Shown: piece after piece, positions 56,101-64,000 of the stretch
Layout: every line of letters begins with the position of its first letter
How positions within the stretch are numbered: position 1 is the first letter of the stretch
NCBI GenBank assembly: GCA_037176725.1
Contig: JAZBRS010000060.1
Span: forward strand, 59,858,001-59,922,000
Source of the DNA: Posidonia oceanica
Lineage: Eukaryota > Streptophyta > Magnoliopsida > Alismatales > Posidoniaceae
Direction: 5' to 3'
Length of the DNA: 64,000 nucleotides
Made by a program: the position numbers and the translations under genes
The notes under the pieces: generated by a model
Database searches by the model: none
Told to the model about the DNA's origin: nothing
The model's input: the letters and a program-made list of their open reading frames with translations, nothing else

Positions 56101-58847
56101 CCTTCTCCAGCGCCGGCTGCTCTTCCTCCGGACACTCCGACCAACAGAGCGAGCTCCGGACCGTTCCCAGAGCTCCGGACGGTCTCCGGCTACGCCCTCC
56201 GCCAACCTGCGCCTCCTCAGCCTCCCCTGTCGGCGGCCACGAGCTCTGGAAGCTTTGTGCTACAGTGCTCGTCGCCGTCGACGATCAGCACTGTTCATTT
56301 ATTTTTCTTCAGTATAGTTTTAGATGTAAATATTGCATGTTTAGCTTAAGTTTTTCAATTTTTGCACTTTAGTCCTTCTGTCATTTATTTTTGCTTAGTT
56401 TCTAATTAAATACTATGCCAAATTGCAGCTTTTATTTGTGTTTTCCAGTATTTGCTTTTCAGTCCTTCTACTGTGCTTTTCAGTTATAATATTTTGCATT
56501 TTAGCCCCTCTGCTTTCGATTTTTGCATGCAAGTCCTGCTCATAATCAGTTCATTTATTTGCTTGCATTTTACCATACTGCATTGCATTCTAGGTCCCTG
56601 CATGTTTCTGTTTTTGCATGTAAGTCCATGCACTGTAGGAACTTAGCTGTTATTTCTTATTTTGCATACTGCATTGCATTTCTCTCCCCTCTGTTTTTGC
56701 ATATTTGCATTTAGGTCCATTTTAAATGGACAGTAACTCTTGCATGCATTTTTAGCTTATTGTATTGCATTTTTGACCCTGTTCTTTTTAAAAATTGCAC
56801 TGTAGTCCTGTCCTTTATTTTTCAGAGCATGTTTTCCATATTAAATTGCATTTTAGACCCCTGCATGATTTAAAAATCACACATAGGTCCTTGCATCTTT
56901 TAAAAAATCATGTGAAAAGACCATTTTGCCCCTAGGTTGCATCTTAGCTCCTATGCTTACCAAATTGCATGTAGACCCTCCACTAGCATTCCCAGACTCC
57001 CCAGAACCTTGTTTTCTGGAAAATTTGCATTTTAGACCCTAGTTTTCTTAAAATTGCTTTCTGATCCCTTTCTGCTTTCAAAACTTCTTCTAAAACATAC
57101 CCTCTTTTCAAAACAGCTTTCTGAGCCTAGTTTTTTGCAAAATGGACCTCTGTCCTCTCCTGTTTTCAAAATCCTTTCCTGTGGACCCCTGTTTTTTGGA
57201 AAATTTGCTTTTTTAGCCCCTTTCTTTTTTTAAAATGCCTTTTGAACTCCTGGCTTGTCCCAGTTTCTTCTCTTTGCTTTTTCTTGCTTTTGCATGCATC
57301 CTGCATTCATTTAGTCTTGCATTCTAGCATCTTCTTGCACACTAAGCACTTTTAGCTCCCCTTCACCTAGGAGGACCTTTTCGCACATCCCTAGGACCTC
57401 CTGAACACCTAGATCTATTCTTCTCCCCTGTTCTGGCCCTTCTGCCTTGAGGCTGCGATATCTCCCAATCCGGCCGTTGGATCTTCTCGAGTAAGCTGCC
57501 CAGGCGACCGCAGCGAAGCGCTCTTCAGCATGGACCAGACAGATTTCAGATCAGGCTCCCGGATTTCCAGGTATGTCCTCCTGAACCCCTGTATTGCATT
57601 TGCATAGTTTTCCTTGTTTTCGCTCTCTGTCTCTTTGAGCATGTAGAATAGGGCCTCCCCTTTCTGCTTGTATCTTCCAATCCTCGTTTCGCGTATTCCT
57701 GAGTGTTTTGTGTTGAGTTTTCCTTGGATTTATCACTTAATGTGACTTTCTTCCCCCTTTTCCACGATCCGATTGCATCGTGAGCTTTGGGCAGCATGCG
57801 AGACACACCGTGGAACGGTTTAGTGGGAAACAGTCACTAAGAGGTGGTAATCCCTCCATTTGCACACTCTCCCCTCCGTAGGTCTTCACACCTACTCTGA
57901 GCGGTCCTAAACGACGTCTGTTCTTACACACACGTTGTTTTGCCTCCCCTTTGGCCTCTTCTGATCTTTTCTGCATTCTTGCATTTCGCATGGCTTTTCT
58001 GAGGTTTTTGCTTCGCTGTTTTGGCACCGTTTCGCGTGCCCGCTCTCGCTTTTGCACCGTTTTGCGTGCCTCTTTGCTTCCTTGTCTCGTTTTGCGTGCT
58101 GCCTTGCTTTCTCGCTCGTTTTGCGTGCCGGTTTTGTTCTTTTGCTCCGTTCTGCTTGCCTTGCTCTTTTCTCATCTAGTTTTGCGTGTTTTACGCCATT
58201 TTCCCTTGCATGTCGATTGCATTGCATGGTTTCTTTCGCTGTTTCGCTTTTTCGCCTGCATTTGCATATAGGGCTGTGATGCTTACTGTCTGGAGTTCTC
58301 ACGAGCTAGGTTTCGCCTAATTCGGAACATGGACAGCGTAGCTGAGCACTTAGAGAGCACGTTTACTTCCTTGCCTTGTTTCTTCCCACTTAGAGCACAC
58401 CTTGAGCATTCATTTAGGCATTTATAGGCACATAGGCATTCAATCCTGCATTTTCCTGCGTATGCGAGCGTAAGCCTAGAAAGACCGATACTCGGGCGTG
58501 TCGGGGGTGCCTAATACCTTCCCCACGCGTAACAGGAGTCCTTACCCTGTCTTTTGGCCCGCAATGACCGTACTGCCCTTATCCTAGGCTAAGAGTCATC
58601 TCATTTGCATTTGTTTGCATTTGTTTTCCTTTGCATTGCTTTGCTTTGCATTTCTTGCTCAGTTTTGCATGTTAATTCACGCATTTCCCCCGATTTTCCA
58701 TGTCTCCCGTTAATAGACATGGTGGCGACTCTGATTTGTCTTATCTTTCCTTTTTCTCCTCGATTTCAAGTGTTTTCGAGTTGAGCCTCTTCCTCGGATC
58801 CAATCGCCGCTGAATCAGCGAGCCTGATTCCGATCGGGATCGCTACA
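53112..58847 (+). repeat. Solo LTR (5736 bp) in the satellite
   Basis: Begins TGTTGACACC and ends GATCGCTACA, with GATAG on both sides and satellite beyond. No internal element sequence, PBS or PPT is attached. It is therefore a solo LTR left by recombination between the two LTRs of a full element. It is related to but clearly diverged from both element 1 and element 2 LTRs. The P/S-rich open frames (for example 55067-55480) are not supported as genes. Confidence 0.96.
58723..58731 (+). other. PBS-like word inside U5 of the solo LTR
   Basis: TGGCGACTC, about 116 bp before the LTR end, in the same context as in the other copies. Confidence 0.5.
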
Positions 58848-61800
58848 GATAGGTCTGAAACATATCCTTCTGGTCGATTAGTCCGAAACTTATCACTTTT
58901 CTTTTCCATCGCGGTCGATAGGTCCGAATCCTAGCTTTCCGGTCGATAAGTCTGAAACGTATCACTTTTCTTTTCTTTTGCGATCGATAGGTCTGAAACC
59001 TATCCTCCCGGTCGATAAGTCCGAAACATATCACTTTTCTTTTCCTTTGCAGTCGATAGTCCGAAACCAATCCTCCCGGCCGATATGTCCTAAACTTACC
59101 ACTTTTCATTTCCTTTGCGTTCTATAGGCTCGAAACCTCTGCTTCCGGTCGATAAGTCTGAAACTTATCACTTTTCACTTCCATCGCGGTCATTAGGTCT
59201 GAAACCAATCCCTCCGGTTGACATGTCCGAAAGTTTTCACTTTTCTTTTCCTTTGCGGTCGATCGGTCAGAAACTTATCCTTCAGGTCGATAAGTCCGGA
59301 TCTTTTCACTTTTCTTTCCTTCGCGGTCGATAGGTCCGAAACCTATCCTTCTGGTCGATAAGTCCTAAACTTATCACTTTTCTTTTCCTCTGCTGTCGAT
59401 AGGTCCGAAACCTATCCTTCCGATCGATAAGTCTGAAAATTTTCACATTTCTTTCCTTTGCCGTCGATAGGTCTGAAACCTATCCATTCGGTCGATAAGT
59501 TCGAAATTTGTCACTTTTCTTTTCCTTTGCGGTTGATAGGTCCGAAACCTATCCTTTCGGTCTTTAAGTCCAAAACTAATCACTTTTCATTACCTTTGCG
59601 GTCGGTAGGTCCGAAACCTATCCTTTCGGTCAATAAGTTCGAAACTTATCACTTTTCTTTTCCATTGCAATCGATAGGTCCTAAACCTATCCTTCCAATC
59701 GATAAGTCCGAAACATATCACTTTTCTTTTCCATTGCGGTTGATAGGTCCGAAACCTATCCTTCTGGTCAATAAGTCTGAAACTTATCACTTTTCTTTCC
59801 CTTTAGGGTTGCTAGGTCCGAAACCAATCCTTCCGGTCGATAAGTGCGAAACTTATCACCTTTCTTTTCCATTGCGGTCGATAGGTCCGAAACCAATCCT
59901 TCTGGTCGTTTAGTCCGAAACTTATCACTTTTCTTTTCCCTTGCGGACGATAGGTCCGAAACCTATCCATCCGTTCGATAAGTCTGAAACATATCACCTT
60001 TCATTTCCTTTGCGGTCGATAGGTTGGAAACCTATCCTCCCGGTCGATAAGTCCGAAACTTATCACTTTTCATTTCCTTTGCAGTCGATAGGTCCAAAAC
60101 CTACCCATCTAGTCGATAAGTCCGAAACTTATCACTTTCCATTTCCGTCGCGGTCGATAGGTCCAAAACCTATCCTTCCGATCCATAAGTCCGTAACATA
60201 TCACTTTTCTTCTCCTTTGTGGTCGTTAAGTTCGAAACCTATCCGTCTGATCGATATGTCCGAAACTTATCAATTTTCTTTTCCTTTGTGGTCGATAGGT
60301 CCGAAACTAGTCCTTCCTGTCGATTAGTCTAAAGCTTATCACTTTTCTTTTCCTTCGCGGTCGATAAGTCGGAAACCTATCCTTCCGGTCGATAAGTCCG
60401 AAACTTATCACTTTTCTTTTCTTGTGCTGTCAATAGGTCCGAAACCTATCCTTTCGGTCGATAAGTTCGAAACTTAATACTTTTCATTTCCTTTACAGTC
60501 GATAGGTCCGATACCTATCCTACCCGACGTTAAGACCGAAACTAATCACTTTACATTTCCTTTTCGGCCAATAGGTTTGAAACATATCCATCCCGTCGAA
60601 AAGTCGGAAAGATTTAACGTTTCCTTCCTTTGCGGTTGATAGGTCCGAAACCTAACCTTCCGGTCGATAAGTCCAAAACTTATCACTTTTCTTTCTCTTT
60701 ACGGTAAATAGGTCCGAAACCTATCCTTCCAGTCGATAAGTCAGAAACTTATCACTTTTCTTTTCCGTTGCGGTTGATAGGTCTGAAACCAATCCTTCCG
60801 GTCGATAAGTCCTAAACTTATCACTTTTCTTTTCCTCTGCGGTCGATAGGTCCAAAACCTATCCTTTCGGTCTTTAAGTCCGAAACAAATCACTTTTCAT
60901 TACCATTTCGGTCGATAGGTCCGAAACCTATCCTTCCGGTCGATAAGTTCGAAACTTATCACTTTTCTTTTCCTTTGCGATCGATAGGACCAAAACCAAT
61001 TCTTCCATTCGATAAGTCCGAAACATATCACTTTTCTTTTCCGTTGAGATCGATAGGTCCGAAACCTATCCTTCGGGTTGATAAGTCTGAAACTTATCAC
61101 TTTAATTTTCCTTTGTGGTTGATAGGTCCGAAACCTATCCTTTCGGTCGATAAGTCCGAAACTTATCACCATTTTTTTCCTGTGCGGTCGGTAGGTCTGA
61201 TACCTATCCTTCCGGTCGTTAAGTCCGAAACTTATCACTTTTCTTTTCCTTTGCGGTCGATAGGTCCGAAACCTATCCTTCCGTTCGATAAGTCTGAAAC
61301 TTATCACTTTCTTCTCCTTTGTGGTCGCGAGGTCGGAAACCTATCCTCTCGGTCGATAAGTCTGAAACATATCACTTTTCATTTCCTTTGCGGTCGGTAG
61401 GTCGAAACCTATCCTTCCTGTCGATATGTCCAAAACTTTTCACTTTCCAAATCCTTTGCGGTCGATAGGTCCGAAACCTATCCTTCCGGTCCATAAGTTC
61501 GAAACTTATCACTTCTCTTTTCCATTGCTGTTGATAGGTCCGAAACGTATCCTTCCGATCGATAAATCCGAAACTAATCACTTTTCTTTTCCTTTGCCGT
61601 CGATAGGTCCGAAACCTGTCCTTCGTGTCGATAAGTCTAAAACTTATCACTTTCCTTTTCCTTTGCGGTCGATAGGTCCAAATCTTATCCTTCCGGTCGA
61701 TATTACCGAAACTTATCAGTTTTCTTTTCCTTTGCGGTCGATAGGTCCGAAACCTATCCTTCTTGTCGATATGTCCGATACTTATCACTTTTCTTTTCCT

Positions 61801-64000
61801 TTGCGGTCGATAGGTCCGAAACCAATCCTTCCTGTCGATAAGTCCAAAACTTATCACTTTTCTTTTCCTTTGCGGTCGTTAGGTCATAAACCAATCCTTC
61901 GAGTCGATAAGTCAGAAACTTATCACTTTCCTTTTCCCTTGCGGTCGATTTGTCCGAAACTTATCACTTTTCTTTTCCTTTGCGGTCGATAGGTCTGAAA
62001 CCAATCCTTCCAGTCGATAAGTCCAAAACTTATCACTATACTTTTCCTTTGCGATCAATAGGTCAAAAACCTATCCATCCGATCGATAAGTCCGAAAATT
62101 ATCACTTTTCTTTTCCATGGCGATCGATAGGTCCTAAGCCTATACTTTCGATCGATAAGTCCGAAGCTTATCACTTATCTTTCCATTGCGGTCGATTGGA
62201 CCGAAACCTAACCTTCCGGTCGATAAGTCCAAAACTCATCACGATCCTTTTCCTTTGCGATCGATAGGTACGAAACCTATCCTTCCGGTCGATAAGTCTG
62301 AAACATATCACTTTACTTTTACTGTGCAGTCGATAGGACCGAAACCTATCCATCCGGTCGATAAAGCCGAAACTTATCACTTTTCTTTTCCATTGCGGTC
62401 CATAGGTCCGCAACCGATCCTTCCGTTCGATAAGTTCGAAACTTATCACTTTTATTTTCCTAAGCAGTCGATAGGTCCGAAACTTATCCTTCCGGTCGAT
62501 AAGTTTGAGATTTAACACTTTTCTTTTCCTTTGCGATTGATGGGTCCAAAACCTATCCTTCTGGTCGATAAGTCTGAAACATATCACTTTTCTTTTCCGT
62601 TGTGGTCGATAGGTCCGAAACCTAACATTCCGGTCGATAAGTCTTAAACTTATCACTTTTCTTTTGCTTTGCGGTCGATTGGTACGAAACCAATCCTTCC
62701 AGTCAATAAGTCCGAAACTTATCACTTTTCTTTTCCTTTGCTGTCGGTAGGTCCGAAACCTATCCTTCCGGTCGATAACTCCGAAACTTATCACTTTTCT
62801 TTTCCATTGCGTTCGATCGATCCGAAACCTAACCCTCCGGTCAATAAGTCCGAAACTTATCACTTTTCTTTTCCATTGCGGTCGATCGATCCGAAAACTA
62901 TCCTTCCAGTCGATAAGTCCGAAACTTATCACTTTTCTTTTCCTTTGCGGTCGATAGGTCCGAAACCCATCCTTCCGGTCGATAAGTCTGAAACTTATCA
63001 CGTTACTTTTCCTTTGAGGTCGATATGTCCGCAACCTATCCTTCCGGTCGATAAGTCCGAAACTTATCACAAATATTTTCCTTTGCGGTCGATAGCTCCA
63101 AAACCTATCCTTCTGGTCGATAAGTTTGAGATTTGTCACTTTTCATTTCCTTTGCGGTTGATAGGTCCGAAACCTATCCTTCCGGTCGATAAGTCAGAAA
63201 CTTATCACTTCTCTTTTCCTTTGCGGTCGATAGGTACGAAACCTAACCTTCCGGTCAATAAGTCCGAAACTTATCACTTTTCTTTTTCATTGCGGTCGAT
63301 TGGTCCGAAACCTATCCTTCCGGTCGATAGGTCTGAAACTTATCACTTTTCTTTTCCTTTGCTGTTGATAGGTCCGAAACCTATCCTACCAGTCGATAAG
63401 CTTGAAACAGATCACTTTTCTTTTCCTTTGCGGTCGATAGAGTCGAAACCTATCCTTCCGGTCGATAAGTCCAAAACTTATCAATTTTCATTTCCTTTGT
63501 CTTCGCTTGGCCCGAAACCTATCCTTCCAGTCGATAAGTCTGAAACTTATCACTTTTCATTTCCTTTGCGGTTGATAGGACCGAAACCTATCCTTCTGGT
63601 CAATAAGTCCGAAACTTATCACTTTTCTTTTCCTTCACGGTCGATAGCTCCAAATCCTATCCTTCCAGTCGATAAGTCCGATACTTATCAATTTTCTTTT
63701 CTATTACGGTCGATAGGTCCGAAACCTATCCTACCGGTCGATAAGTCCGAAACTTATCACATTTCTTTTCCTTTGCAGTCGATAGTCCGAAACCAATCCT
63801 CCCGGTCGATAAGTCCGAAACTTATCACAATTCATTTCCTTTGCGTTCTATAGGCTCGAAACCTCTGCTTCCGGTCGATAAGTCTGAAACTTATCACTTT
63901 TCATTTCCTTTGCGGTTGTTTGGTCCGAAACCAATCCTTCCGATTGACAAGTCCGAAACTTATCACTTTTCTTTTCCTTTGCGGTCGATAGGTCAGAAAC
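58848..64000 (+). repeat. 69-bp satellite array, right block (about 75 monomers, runs off the edge)
   Basis: Continuation of the array at 34261-53111: same orientation, monomer and phase once the solo LTR and one GATAG are removed. Variant monomers such as TTCTATAGGCTCGAAACC occur at about 59119 and 63843. Long open frames (up to 394 codons at 62669-63853) come from the 69-bp period. Confidence 0.97.

Noticed and set aside
62669..63853. 394-codon open frame in the right satellite block, with a 322-codon frame on the other strand
   Set aside because: Same period effect. The sequence is ordinary satellite with no sign of codon-level selection.
34261..64000. CRISPR array, because of regular repeats with palindromes
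   Set aside because: There are no unique spacers. The whole 69 bp is repeated, and the setting is a plant genome with retrotransposons.

Overview
The window is plant repeat DNA, most likely pericentromeric or otherwise heterochromatic. I see no host gene, rRNA or tRNA. It holds very large LTR retrotransposons of one family, nested in each other and in a long 69-bp satellite array. The lineage is called from the sequence: Ty3/gypsy polyprotein with protease, reverse transcriptase, two RNase H domains and an integrase, LTRs of almost 6 kb, and an extra ORF. These are the hallmarks of the plant Tat/Ogre clade. The host species cannot be named from this window.

Layout. (1) Element 1, minus strand, occupies 1-27329. 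Its 3' LTR (1-5233) is cut by the window edge by about 710 bp. It is followed by a 3' non-coding region full of structured tandem repeats (5234-8581), an extra ORF with a plant-mobile-domain-like product (8582-9919), a spacer, an intact 2968-codon gag-pol ORF (11306-20212), leader, primer binding site and a complete 5' LTR (21385-27329). The two LTRs differ by only about two dozen substitutions by eye, so the insertion is young. The full element would be about 28 kb. (2) Element 2, plus strand, is the 3' part (27330-34260) of a related element. Element 1 jumped into its extra ORF; the rest of element 2 should lie left of the window. (3) The satellite array spans 34261-53111 and 58848-64000, about 24 kb and roughly 350 monomers in view. 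(4) A solo LTR of the same family (53112-58847) splits the array, flanked by a perfect 5-bp duplication GATAG.

Order of events, inferred from nesting: satellite array first; element 2 and the ancestor of the solo LTR inserted into it independently; element 1 inserted into element 2.

The most interesting result links the parts. The 3' non-coding region of the retrotransposon is built of several tandem repeat families whose units can fold as short H-type pseudoknots or hairpins, with paired (covarying) substitutions in the stems. The satellite monomer has the same architecture: a GATAGG hairpin, then a GATAAG hairpin, then a pyrimidine tract. It matches, in order, a single stretch at 30224-30285 in element 2. 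The satellite therefore looks like an amplified piece of this retrotransposon's 3' region, which later became a landing site for the same family. All structural claims come from reading by eye; no folding, alignment or database search was run.
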